Assembly: GCF_030867145.1 (NCBI RefSeq)
Contig: NC_134433.1
Coordinates: forward strand, 15,845,896-15,909,895
DNA: 64,000 nt
Direction of reading: 5' to 3'
Origin: Opisthocomus hoazin
Taxonomy: Eukaryota; Chordata; Aves; Opisthocomiformes; Opisthocomidae
Shown here: positions 1 to 16,318 of the stretch, piece after piece
Numbering within the stretch: position 1 is the stretch's first letter
Layout of the letters: every line of letters starts with the position of its first letter
Made by a program: the position numbers and the translations under genes
Notes under the pieces: model-generated
The model's input: the letters and a program-made list of their open reading frames with translations, nothing else
Told to the model about the DNA's origin: nothing
The model's database searches: none

Positions 1-5032
<5,032 letters not shown>

Positions 5033-7012
5033 AGCATTTCTGAACAGTATTAAAAAGGATTAAAATGGAATCCTTACCAGCAGTTCTTTTTTGGGTTTTG
5101 TTTGGTTGGGCTTTTTTTCTTTGTTGGGTTTTTTGTTTTGTTTTGTTTTTTCGTTTTGTTTTGGTTTAGTTAATAATAAATTCAGGCTGAGACACTGGGG
5201 CAACGTGCACCATCCGAGACCGTAGTAGCATCTTCCCCTGTTGATTTGGCTCATATGGTTCGAACTTGAGTTTCACTGGAGCACTTCGTTTAAAGTAAGT
5301 TTTGCCTTTTAGCTGACTGATGCTGAATTAGAGCAGATACTTCTTTGCCAGAGTTTTTTAAAGAAAAAAAAAAAAAAGGTCATTAAAAAACAGTTTTATG
5401 TTTTATACCCCAGATTATAACTTAGAAAATTATTTTAATCTAAACACTAGCAGAGACCCCTCTGTATCTTTGACAGGGTGGATGGCTAATTTTAACTTGC
5501 CAGTCGTTGAGTCCACTGTTTCTGAGCTAGTGTAGAATCTTTGTCTGTGTTGATGTTTTGTTTTTATTTTTAAATAAGTAAATGCATTACAATGTTGTCA
5601 TTAAAAAAAAATGCATTTTGAAGAAAATATGCATTTTACCTTTGGGAATATGGTAATTTCAGGCAGCATTCCCTATGGGAAAGGTGATACCAGCTCTGAT
5701 ATGCAAAGCATATGATAACTTATCATTCTAACTTCAACATATAATAGGGATTGTGACCTGATATTTGGAGATGTAAATATTACCCAACATATTACCCTAA
5801 GGGAATATAGCATTGTAGTCAACATTTTTTTTAAAAAAACTGTTATTGTTTGGCGAGAAACAGCCATGGCTGACAGAAGAGGAGTCGCAATGTATGTAAA
5901 CATGGTCTCTGAACAGTCAGACCCCTATGGGACTCTTATCTAGGAGCAAAAGGAGTGCTTGGAAACTTAAGAAATATTGCTTTAAGCTGGAAGATTCTGG
6001 AGGCACTGGGTATGATTTTTATGCCCTCTGCCTCCCAATCAGAGCCTGCTGGTGTTGCAGCAGGGGACAGACGTGTTAGTTGTTCACTAGAAGTTTTGTC
6101 TTATATTAAATTGTATACAGTTTTTATTCTAACCACTAACTAGGTAGGATGCCCCTCCAGGACAAGCAGAGAGCGTCTTTTAATTTCTCCCCTATTCCTT
6201 AATCAAGTGTTGTGCAAATCTGTTCAACTTTGTAAATATTTGCAAACATCATCATTTTTACGTTACTCTTCTGTTGCGTTAACACATTTCTATCAGTTTG
6301 TGGGAGTTCTGGGGTGGTGCTGTGAACTGTCCAGCCCAGAACTGCTCCGCAAATGGTCACACATGTTTAAGCTACATGTGCTTTTTATTTCTTAACCTGT
6401 TTATCTGTACATAAAGTAGAAAGCAAAATCTAGGGAAACAGATATACTTTTTAGACTATCATGTCACATACTCACGTTTTTAAAACTTTGTTTAAAAAAA
6501 AACAAAACCACCCTAAACCCAAGACTCTACATTAAAAAAAAAAAAAAAAGGAGATGTTTTTATCTTAATGAAGTTGAAAGCTCTGGAGATTGGCGTGTGC
6601 GCATTTTGACAGAGTGCTAGCAGGACTGACTAGTCACAGCGGACTGCTTCCGTTTCTACCCGGCCGTGTCAGGACAAGCAGTGATTGCCAGGCTGCTGGC
6701 TCAGGTGACAGGTATCTGTATCATGACGTGAAACCGTTCTAGGGGCTTGGACTACATAGTAACACAAAAAAAAAAACAAAAAAAAAAGAGCTTAGTGTAA
6801 AATAATTTTATAAATGATCTTTTGTACTTTAGGACATCAAATTGTACAACTTTTGTATATATAAAAGCTTAGGAACTTTCTGTTTAGCAGAAAGGAAACA
6901 CATTCCTACACTTTTAATGTATATGTTTGTTATAATGTCCATGTAAACATATGCCCTATGTTTGTGCCTTTTAATTAGTTTGTCTCAATAAACAAAAATG
7001 TAGAGAAGAATA
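5033..7012 (+). other. VEZF1: VEZF1 3' UTR (end inferred)
   Basis: Long AT-rich untranslated sequence follows the VEZF1 stop. It has T/G-rich runs at 5085-5170, an A-run near 6535-6550, and A-rich tracts near 6765-6787. The first good polyadenylation signal in a terminal-looking context is AATAAA at 6987-6992. Further AATAAA signals at 7421 and 8712 could extend the UTR. Confidence 0.65.
6987..6992 (+). terminator. VEZF1: AATAAA polyadenylation signal, probable VEZF1 3' end
   Basis: The hexamer AATAAA lies within GTCTCAATAAACAAAAATG at the end of a 2-kb AT-rich UTR, just before composition changes to CpG-rich DNA at about 7050. Confidence 0.55.
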
Positions 7013-10000
7013 TGTAGCTATGACTTTGTTACCACTGTTCTTACTCCAGCTGTGTAGAGGTCCTCGTTCTTGCCCTGTGCAGAGCACTGCGTGCAGGCGG
7101 CTGCGTGACTGAGGCCGGTGCGGCCGCTCCGAGGCGCGCGGGGCGAATGCCCCCAGCAAGCTCCTTCCTCCCGTAGCGCAGCGCAGCGCAGCCCGCGCCG
7201 TGGGCGTGCCCGTGGGACGCGTAGCTCCCGCGCCGTCCCTGCTCCCCGTGGCAGGGGTGCCAGCTGGCGCCAGTTTGACGTAGCAGGTGTAGCGTTCCGG
7301 ATCCGCGTGAGCCGCAGAGATGACCCTTAGGTGAAGTTTGGGTGTCCCCGAGCTTAAAGAAAAGCATTAAAAGCCAGTATGAAAATGTGTACTAGAAGTG
7401 GTTATCTATGAATTACTTAAAATAAACAGGTGTGAGACTTTGTTGTATGTTGTCCGTTACTGCAGTGTTGACAGTGGCTCCTCCGTCCAGCTAGCGTGCC
7501 CTCCTGATGTTATTTTTATCCCGGCAGAGTAGTGGTAGAATAAACTAATTTAAACACCAGCGAGGAGATTTTTCAACATGACAGAGGCTTCCCAAGCCGC
7601 CAACCGTGGTGCTCTTAGCGTGGGGCAGGAAAAGGGCCGTTTCCTTTTTATTTTGTGTTGGTTCTGCTCGAGTGTACCTGGTTTGTGTCCACAAAGCTGC
7701 ATTAGCTGATTGTCAGCCTGTCGCATTTGTACTTGGGTAAACATTTGCTTTGTGCTGTGTATAAACGGTTCCGAGGTGTGCTCAGCTGTCGCTGTACGGA
7801 CATTCATTTCGCCGCGCGATGCCATCATGTGGAATACGGGAAGCTGGTTTGTGACCAGCGGAAGCTGCCCGGTCCGGTCGCGCCCAGGGCATGCGGGCTG
7901 CTGGGCAGCGGCTGGTTCCTCGGCAGCGGGGCGAGGCAGCAGGGCCCGCTGGCTGCTGTCGGGAGAGGCCGCGGAGCTGCCCGCAGCGGCGAGCGAGCTG
8001 GACACCGACTCGGGTCGCTGCCGCCCTGGGAAGTTCGGGCTGTAAGAAAATGGTGGCTGTGGAGAACAGATGCTCCTGTTACTCCGAGCTGGTTTCTATG
8101 CAGCTGATGCGCTTAGCCTAGTTTATTTCACGGAAACTTGTAAGCTGGATCCGGTCCAGCATCCCGGGCAGCCTCGTGCTGCCGTGGGTTGGGGACGGTT
8201 TCATAGCGAGCCCATTCAGGTCTCCGATTGCAAGCAGTTCCATAGGGGGGGCATTTTTTTCTACTTCAGTTTCCACGAGCATTCAGCACTAGGTCGATGG
8301 CGTAGCACCGGCTGTGAAGTTTTAAAAGACGAATTTTGCCTTGGAAGGGTTTGTGCTGCGGGAAGTCGGAGCAGTCAGATCGCTGGCACGACAGCTCGTC
8401 CTCCGGGCCGGCTGCGCTGGCGCGGTGGGGAAGGACGGACGGCGGCACAGCCGCTCGCGCTGCCAGGGAACCACCCAGGTGCTTTACCTTGGGCATGGGC
8501 TTTTGCGTTATTTGGAACCCCCCCACCACTTCCAGAGGGAGTTTGGGGTGACGAGAAATGGGGGGTTCGACCTTTGATGTCTCGCCATCGGGGAGTTACA
8601 GCCAAGTGTGGCACGTCGGGAAGATTTCTGTTCAGCCCAGGCCATGGGTGAGAGAGAGAATCGGGCGTTGCTCTCTGCGTACGAGTTAAATTCTGTTTGC
8701 CACTGTTCACAAATAAAAGATTGTTCTTCCCCTCTTACAAGAATGTTTTCTTTAGAGTGGCAGAAGAAGAAAGTATTTTGTGTGTTCGCATCTGTCCGTG
8801 AGAGGTTTGCAGAAGAACACAGACGCCCCAGTAAGCTGCGTGAGCTGCAGCAATCCCGGGTTACGTAAAGGGCCCGGCGCTGCCGGGGGATTAGTCGGTG
8901 GCATTACCGGTGCGGATAAACCCTCCGCGTCCCGCTCGCTCTCCGCGCACTTTAATTTCAGAAACGGTCACTCTGAGCCGTGTTTTGGAAACCACTTGGG
9001 GTTAATTTGTGAGGCTGTTCACCAGAGAAAGAAGGGAGGAGAACTGGGATGTAACGAGCGCCGGGGTTTTCAGAAGCACCCAGCGCTCGGCTGTTTTACG
9101 GGCCCGCTCGGGGTCCCCGCACGGGAGCGGCGTTGCTGAGGGCAGGGCTGCGGTTCTGCCCTCCTGGGTCCTCCCGAAACGCCCGCCTTGCTTGCTTGGT
9201 GCCTTAGTTTATCCGTCTCAAAAACAGATTTCACAGCATTTGCAAAAGGCAGCTATTAAAAGCACTTCAAGTTTTTAAATGCCTTTGAGGTCTGTCTCAG
9301 TGCTTAAGTGGACCTTTTTACCAGTGCGTTTTAGGATAAATAGTAAGTGTAAAAATAAAGCTCTTCCTCTCCTAATTGCCAGGCAGGATAAAACTTCCCA
9401 TGCGATCCCCGTCTACCTGTTCGTCGGAACTGGCATGTTCATGCTTCTTGCTTATCGCTGGCTCATTCGCTCACCACTTCCAGAGCAGCAGCAGAAGGAT
9501 GGCAGAGGAACTACGTGCTAATTTTTATGTCAAAAATAGCTTTCACCTTTAAACGTGCAAGGCTCAGTGACCGTCTGCTCATTAGGAAAAGGAATGCCTG
9601 AGCGCCCGTTGCGAATCCGTTTTACAGCCGTGTTCAGCTCTGACTGTCGGCCCCTGGTTAAAACGGAGCGCTGAGGTCCTGACCTAGAAACAAACCTTTT
9701 TTGGTATTGGTTTGGAAAAAGCGTTTCAGAGCCGAGCGGGACGGAGCCAGGCTGCCCGGCTGGCGGGGCTCGCGGCGGTCGCCTTGCAGCCTGGTGCCGT
9801 GCACCCCCCGAAGCCCACCCAACAACCGCTGGGAAAGCCGGGCTCAGCGTTTTGTTAGAAGTAATAGTAGATTTTTGGGGTTCTTCAGGTTTCTGGGCGA
9901 ATTGGAGCCATTTTTAAAAGCCCTGGGTTTTTCTTCAAGGAAGCCGAAAGGCTCTTTGGACCCCAGCCGCTTGCAACGCGTGTCGGCGTGGGCATCTGAA

Positions 10001-10499
10001 GCGGCTGCCGGTGTCAGAGCGCAGACCCTGCTTCCCTTCCAGCGCCTTTCGGGCAGCCGCCTCGCAGCTCGGCCCACCGCGTGGAAATCCGAGGTGGAAA
10101 TCTCTCCGGAGAAGGCAGGAATCCTCCGTTCACCTTTCCACGGAGTTGTTCTCACCAGCTCCTCGTCGAGACAAAAACATTCGTGTTCCGTGTTTCCTGT
10201 GCAAGGTTTGGTTCTCAGGGAATGACCAATTTAGGTGGAACTGGCCGAATTAAATGCACTATTTTAACTCTTCATAGTTGTGTGCTTCTGTCCCCATTTC
10301 TTTTTACTTCCTAGCGTCATTAGCAGCTACGACCCATGTATGGAAATTTGATAAAATCACCTGTTTCTCCCCAAACAAGCCTGGATTGGGAAGAGCTTGC
10401 AGTCAACAGAGCTCGCCGCAAGGCGCTGTGTCACGGAGGAGACGCCGATCCGCCTTTAACTGTGGGAAAGCAAACGCTGTGGCACACGTACGCCCGGAA
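7013..10499. other. VEZF1-CUEDC1 intergenic DNA, CpG-rich
   Basis: No coding gene is recognised here. CpG-dense patches lie at about 7085-7330 and 7860-8040. Extra AATAAA hexamers at 7421-7426 and 8712-8717 are possible distal VEZF1 poly(A) sites. Open frames in this stretch have no family signature and no splice structure, and I treat them as chance. Confidence 0.6.
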
Positions 10500-11848
10500 A
10501 GCCGAAGGTTGGCCTCATGTTTTCACTCTCCCTGATGTCTTTGTCAAAGCCTTGCAGGTTCTTACCTGGGCTCAGGATCGCTGAGCTGCCGGGCACGGAT
10601 GAAACGATCGAGCGGGGAAGACCCTCGGCATGGCGGGCCGTCCTGCGAGAGAGCTTCGGACCGTCGCAGACGCGTGCTCGGGGCGCGGCACCCCCGGACG
10701 TGCTCCGGCGGGGTGCGGTGGGAGGCCGGCGCTGCGGGTTTGGGGAGCGAGGAGGGAAGTGGAGGCCCGGACCCGCTGCCGTCCGCCGTCCCGCTCCGAT
10801 CTCTGCCGAACGGGAAGCGTTTGCCCTGCACAAACTGGCTCCCGTAATTTGTCAGAGGAGATGGCTGCCCGTCCGGAGCGGTTACGCGGTGTGGCTTCCA
10901 GCTGTCGGGCGCTGTGCCGGGGACGGCTGCGGCCGAAGCCATGCTGTCCCATCAGCCGTCCTCCCCAGAGCCCCGCACCTGGCCGGGGGTGCTGGTCCCA
11001 AACCCCGCCATGCCGGGGGGCACCGACGGCCTCCCCGCCATGCTGCCCCTGGCCGGAGCTCCCCGACCCCAAGGCCGGGGGTCTGGGGGCAGCCGGGGGA
11101 TGCCGAGCCCCCCAGGCCCGGGGCCGGTGGCCTCTCGACGCCTGCGGCCGGGCCGCAACGGGCCCCCACGGGACGGGGCCGGGACACGTCCAGACCCGGG
11201 GTGGGGTCACCACGCCCCGGGGGGGACCAAGCGCCCCCCGCCCCCGCTGCGCTCCGGCCCGGCCGCCGCCAGGCCCCGGCCCCGGCCCCGGCCCCGGCCC
11301 CGCCGCGCCGCCCCCAGCTGCCGGGCACGGCCCCCGCCCCCGCGCCCGCCTCCCGCCCCGGCTCCTTCCCGCGGTTCCCGGCGGGCGCGGTGCCCCCGCC
11401 GCCCCCGCAGCGCCGGTAAGGGGAGCGCGGCCGGGCCGGGGGCTGTGCGCGGCGGGGCGGGCCGGGCCGGGCCGGGCCGGGCGGGAGGCGCCTCACGGCC
11501 TACGCGGGCCGCGGGCCGGGGCCGAGCGGGGCGCGGGGCGCGGGACGCGGGGCGGGGGGGCGCAGAGCCCGTGCCGCCGGCTCGGCCTCCGCCAGGCCCG
11601 GGCGGAGCGGCCCGGGGGCGGCTGCGGCAGGGCCGGGGCCCGGTGCGGGGCCGGGAGCGCGGGCGGTGGGGGCCGCAGCCCGGGGCCTGGCCCCGCCGCC
11701 TTTCCCGGCTCCTCCGCGGGGCTCCGGGCCCGGCCGGCCCGCGGGGAGCTGGGGGGGCCCCCGGAGCATCGCCGCTCCCCGGCGCGGCCCCGCTGCCGGG
11801 TTTGGGGTTTGGTGGCTTTGCGCTGTCGCCTTCCCCGGCCCCCGGCTC
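10500..11848 (+). promoter_or_regulatory. Large CpG island; candidate CUEDC1 promoter and first exon
   Basis: This is among the most GC- and CpG-dense parts of the window, with long stretches of CCCCGG, GGCCGGGCC and GCGGGGCG and many GGGGCGG-type Sp1/KLF sites. A near-consensus splice donor GCCG|GTAAGG lies at 11415/11416 inside the island. CUEDC1 coding begins only at 27427, behind an acceptor at 27250, so an upstream noncoding exon is expected and this island is the best candidate. The assignment is inferred; no transcript evidence is visible. Confidence 0.5.
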
Positions 11849-12247
11849 GGAGTCCCAGCATGGCGGGGGCTGGCAGGGCCCTCGGCATCCCCCACCCAAC
11901 CCCCTGCCCAAGCAGGGTCACCCAGAGCAGGCTGCACAGGACCTTGTCCAGGTGGGGCTGGAATATCTCCAGAGAAGGAGACTCCACAGCCTCCCTGGGC
12001 AGCCTGGGCCAGGGCTCCGTCACCCTCAGAGGGAAGAAGTTCTTCCTCGGGTTCAGCTGGAGCTTCCTCCGCTTCAGTTTGTGCCCATTGCCCCTTGTCC
12101 TGTCGCTGGGCACCACTGGGAAGAGTCTGGCCCCGTCCTCCTGACCCCCACCCTGCAGATATTTAGAGGCATTTCTAAGGTCCCCTCGCAGCCTTCTCTT
12201 CTCCAGGCTGAACAAGCCCAGCTCCCTCAGCCTCTCTCCGTAGGAGC
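11849..12247 (-). mobile_element. CR1 LINE fragment (3' end), copy 1
   Basis: The reverse strand encodes the C-terminal part of CR1 ORF2 ([57 protein letters not shown]). It is a 5'-truncated copy. The usual stop position reads TGG, and the terminal ATTCTGTGA-like repeat has decayed to AGTCCCAGCATGG. It lies at the edge of the CpG island. Confidence 0.92.
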
Positions 12248-15200
12248 GGGACTCGCTCGACGCCCTGGTGGGTTACGGCTTGGTGTTGGGGCCCGGTGTG
12301 GTGAGGCGCTGGCGGCCGGCTCCTGGGCGCGGGTGGGCCCTGGACCCCCGGGCAGGGCTCATGTGTTCCCGCGGGGATGGGGGGCACCTGGGGCCGCCTG
12401 TCCTGCAGGGTGCTCCTCGCCCCGGCCAGCGCTGCCATCGCTGCGGCCGGTCACCGACGGGCTGGGGGCTGCCTCGCCAGTGGCAGGCACCGCTCAAAGG
12501 CACACGCTGTCTCGTCAGGCGGCTTGGGAAGGCTCCTTTTTATTATTTCTTTAAAAAGCGGCGGAGTCACAGCTCCTCCTCACACCTCCTCCTGCTGCCG
12601 CCGCCGAAAACAGACGTGGGGGACGGAGCGGCGAGGATATCCGTGCGGGAGAGCCGCCGTCCTGGGCTGACCCCGGAGGCTTTGCTGGTGGGGCTGCGGG
12701 GAGGCTGCGGCTCTCCTCGCCTCCTCCTCCTCCTCACTGGTCTCTAATGACACAGGCTGAGGCAGCGTCTGCTCCGCTGCGGAGCTTTTTGTGGTTTTCA
12801 TGAAGGTTGGAAGCACGCGGCCGGAGCCCGGCGCTGGGCAGCGAGACCCCGGGGGGCTCTGCCCGTCGGGGAGGGGAGATGGCCCGGTGCCGGCGGCGGG
12901 GCGGGAGGAAAGCGTTCGGTGGTCCTCGCGGCAGGGCAGACCCAGCCTGCTGTTGTCTCACCGTGCCTTTCTCGTCGCTCCCTGTTGTTGTGCACCCCAC
13001 CTCTGTGCCCTTCCCCCCGCGCCGTCCAACCACCTCCGCCGCGGTGAGGGTGTGCGCGATGCCGGCCGAGCCTCACGCGCCGATCCCCGGGTGCCCGCAG
13101 CCCCTTCCCGCTGCAGGAGCCTCCCGTTTCCAAACGCTTTTCCTTCAAAGACAGGTCGAAGGCGCCTGTCCTCTTCCCAGCCGCAAAGCTCCCAGGAAAG
13201 TTTTGACTTCTCCAAAGTTTTATTAAAAAAGACCCTTCAAATTAAAAAAAAAATCTCCAACAAAGCAGCGTCTACCCCGCACACCCAGCACCAATCCGTT
13301 TTCCCCGCCGGATCCGCGGCGTGGCCGAGCGGGCTTTGCCGTCGCGGCCGTGCCGTGGTCCCCTCTGCCGCGGGGTGATGCGAGCGCGGGCAGCGAGCAG
13401 GGTGTCCCAGCGCGATAGCGAGCGTGCGGTGCTTATCTGCCCGCACAGCCACCCTCCGCGGGGCGAGGAGCCCGGGGGGCCGTGGGCGTTCGGAGGGCAG
13501 CGGCCGGAGAGGAGCCGGAGGGTCGTTCCCACCCGGTGTCTGCGCCGTGAGGGTAAAATCTGGGGGCAGGACCCGCGGGGAGGGAGCTGCTGCCGTAACC
13601 CTCTGGGTGCGCTCGCCGGTCGGAGCTGGGAAGAGTTTGGGTGGTGTGAGATGATGGTGACGATGAGAATTGTGTACTATAAAAGAAAAAATATCCTTGA
13701 AATAGTAACGTGGGGCCCCTCGCAGGTGTGCGAGGCGGTGATGGGGCCCTCTCTCGCGGCTCGGTCGGGGCGGCAGCGTCGCTGTCACCGTGGCCGGCGT
13801 GCGGAGGGACGCTGGCGGAGCCTGGTCGCTGCTCGGTGGCGCTGGGCGGGCATCGGCGGTTTGGGGACCGGGTTATCCAACGCCTCGGTCGCGTTTGTGG
13901 CTGCTCTGCCGCTTCCCGGGGGTCAGCGCAGAGCCGGGTGGGCACGGCGAGCCGGGGCAGGGAGCCTCGTCGGCAAGACCGTCCCGAAATGGCACGGGGA
14001 AGTTGGACGGGGAAAGCAGCCGACCCCGGCTGGGTGGAAAGCCGGCTGAAAATAGCAGGAAAGGGGAACGGGGGAGCGTCTGGGGCCGGCTCTTGCACGG
14101 CTTCCGCTGGGCGTGTGGTGGCTGCCGCCTCCGGGCGATGGTGGCTGAGCCTTGGTCCCTCCGTCCAGCAGCCCCGCTGGCGGCGTGTCCCCAAACCGTC
14201 GGTGTCCCGCGTGTCAGCCACCTTCTTCCCGTGCCCGGGGGTCTCCCCGCGGCCGGCCTGGTGCCAGGGGAGCATGGTGTCGGTGCCCCCGTCCGCGGTG
14301 CCCCCATCCCGCCCCGCCGGCCGCCTTTGATGGCAGTGAGTGGCAGCTCCATCGTGGCCCCTTGGTTCTCGGGGTCCGCACAGAACCTGCCATGGAAACC
14401 AAAACCAGCCGCGGCCCCAGGAAACCCGCAGGCACAATTAGGAAATGCAAATGTAAATGCAAATTTCCACGCTGCTTTCCAGGGCCTGGAAAGTTGTCCC
14501 CGGGCCACCGATGTCCCCGGGCCGCTGGAGTCCCCAGCTGCGAGGATGGCGAAGGCAGCGGGGCCGCAGCGGGCGGGCGGCGAGGGTCGGGGTGAGCCGC
14601 TTTCGGGGCGTGCTCGGCGGCGGCGGGACGGACGGGGCACCTCGGCCCGTGCTGGGCGGTGACTCAGGGGTGACAATATGGCATTGATATTTTTTTCCTT
14701 CCTTTCGGTTGCCCAGCGACAACCAAACAAACAAGCGTCTTAAAACCCCAACCAGCGGCCTGGCAGGAACCGTCCCCTCCTGCCCCGGCTGCGCGTGGCC
14801 GGGCTCCGGCGCGTCCCCGTCGCCGGTGGCTCTGCCCGTGTCTGCTGGGGGTTGTTGGGGGGGGATGTCCGTCTGTCTCGCATCCTCTGCGGCTGCGGCG
14901 TGCGAGCCCGGCGGAGGGCGGGCAGGCTGCTGGCTCACCGCTGAGGACCCTCCTCGCCAACACGCACCAAGGTTAGGTGGGGAAGGAGATAAAATCTGCC
15001 CAGAAATAACTCCAGGAAGCACAGATGCTTCAGGTCTTCATTTCTAGGTGGCATCCATGAGCAACGGATACTCTGGCCCTTCCTTGGGTCCCGGAGGAGC
15101 GTGTGTGGGTGGAGCGGGGATAATGGGGCCGAAGAGGATGGAGGTGAAGGGAGGATGCTGATCTGAGCAGTTTTCCGTCCTGGGAGGAAGCCATAACGCT

Positions 15201-15488
15201 TTCTTTTCCCATCTGCGGGAGGAGCCGTAGGTGGGAGCCGGGGAGGTGAGGTTGGCACGTGGAGGGCATCGCGCGCGGCGGTGACGCGTGTTGGGAGGGG
15301 CAGATGCTCCGTGCGCCGGCCTGAGCCCGGGCTAGGGCCGTGCTGCTTCGAGCCGAGCGCTTGTCGATGGCTGTTGTTTCTCCAGGCTGCAGCCCCTAGG
15401 TCCTTCCCCGTCGGCGGCTGGAGCGGTGCGGGGTGTGCATCCCTGTTCGTGGTGCTTTCCCCCAGCCCCAGTCTGCTTTCATTGCTGG
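12248..15488. other. GC-rich intergenic DNA upstream of CUEDC1
   Basis: No coding gene is recognised. The stretch is CpG-rich almost throughout, with AT-richer pockets at 12535-12560, 13655-13710 (contains TATAAAAG) and 14435-14470 (two POU octamers). Open frames of 200-330 codons reflect the scarcity of stop codons in GC-rich DNA. Confidence 0.6.
14435..14470. promoter_or_regulatory. Paired POU octamer site (candidate enhancer element)
   Basis: Two perfect ATGCAAAT octamers lie at 14445-14452 and 14457-14464, in direct orientation, 12 bp start to start. A homeodomain-type ACAATTAG lies just 5'. ATGCAAAT is the established Oct/POU binding sequence. The AT-rich pocket sits in otherwise GC-rich DNA. 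Function is inferred. Confidence 0.45.
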
Positions 15489-16318
15489 GAAATTCAGCGT
15501 GACCTGGACAGGCTGGAGAGTTGGGCAGAGAGGAACCTGATGAGGTTCAACAAGGGCAGGGTCCTGCACCTGGGGAGGAACAACCCCAGGCACCAGTACA
15601 GGCTGGGGCTGAGCTGTTGGAGAGCAGCTCTGTGGAGAGGGACTGGGAGTGCTGGGGGACGACAGGGTGACCATGAGCCAGCAGCATGCCCTGGGTGCCA
15701 AGAAGGCCAATGGGATCCTGGGGTGCATGAGGAGGAGTGTGGGCAGCAGGGCGAGGGAGGTTCTCCTGCCCCTCTGCTCTGCCCTGGTGAGGCCCCATCT
15801 GCAGTGCTGTGTCCAGTGCTGGGCTCCCCAGTTCAAGAAAGATGAGGAGCTACTGGAGAGAGTCCAGTGCAGGGCTACAAGGATGGTGAGGGGACTGGAG
15901 CATCTCTCCTACGAGGAGAGGCTGAGGGAGCTGGGCTTGTTCAGCCTGGAGAAGAGAAGGCTGAGAGGGGACCTAAGAAATGCTTATAAATATCTGCAGG
16001 GTGGGTGTCAGGAGGATGGGGCCAAGCTCTTTTCAGTGGTGCCCAGTGACAGGACAAGGGGCAACGGGCACAAACTGAAGCAGAGGAAGCTCCAGCTGAA
16101 CCCGAGGAAGAACTTCTTCCCTCTGAGGGTGACGGAGCCCTGGCCCAGGCTGCCCAGGGAGGCTGTGGAGTCTCCTTCTCTGGAGATATTCCAGCCCCGC
16201 CTGGACGCGGTGCTGTGCCCCCTGCTCTGGGTGACCCTGCTTGGGCAGGGGGTGGGACTGGGTGACCCACAGAGGGCCCTGCCAACCCCTGCCATGCTGG
16301 GATTCTGGTGATTCTGGG
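15489..16318 (+). mobile_element. CR1 LINE fragment, copy 2 (longest in the window)
   Basis: About 830 bp of CR1 ORF2 3' end and terminal repeat. An uninterrupted frame (15649-16311) encodes the C-terminal region: [57 protein letters not shown], and [20 protein letters not shown]. The position where copies 3, 6 and 8 have TAG is TGG here (16228-16230). The frame runs on through [12 protein letters not shown] to a TGA in the terminal repeat. It is 5'-truncated, without the endonuclease and RT core, so not autonomous. Confidence 0.95.

Noticed and set aside
8070-8651. A 193-codon frame downstream of VEZF1
   Set aside because: No recognisable domain; GC-rich second half with a competing antisense frame.
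10914-12554. Open frames of 546, 504 and 300 codons across the CpG island
   Set aside because: Stops are rare in this GC-rich DNA, frames overlap on both strands, composition is Pro/Ala/Gly/Arg, one runs into an antisense CR1, and there is no conserved motif.
15649-16311. A 220-codon frame that could be taken for a host gene
   Set aside because: It is the ORF2 C-terminus of a CR1 LINE; the same sequence recurs in many copies and ends in the CR1 terminal repeat.
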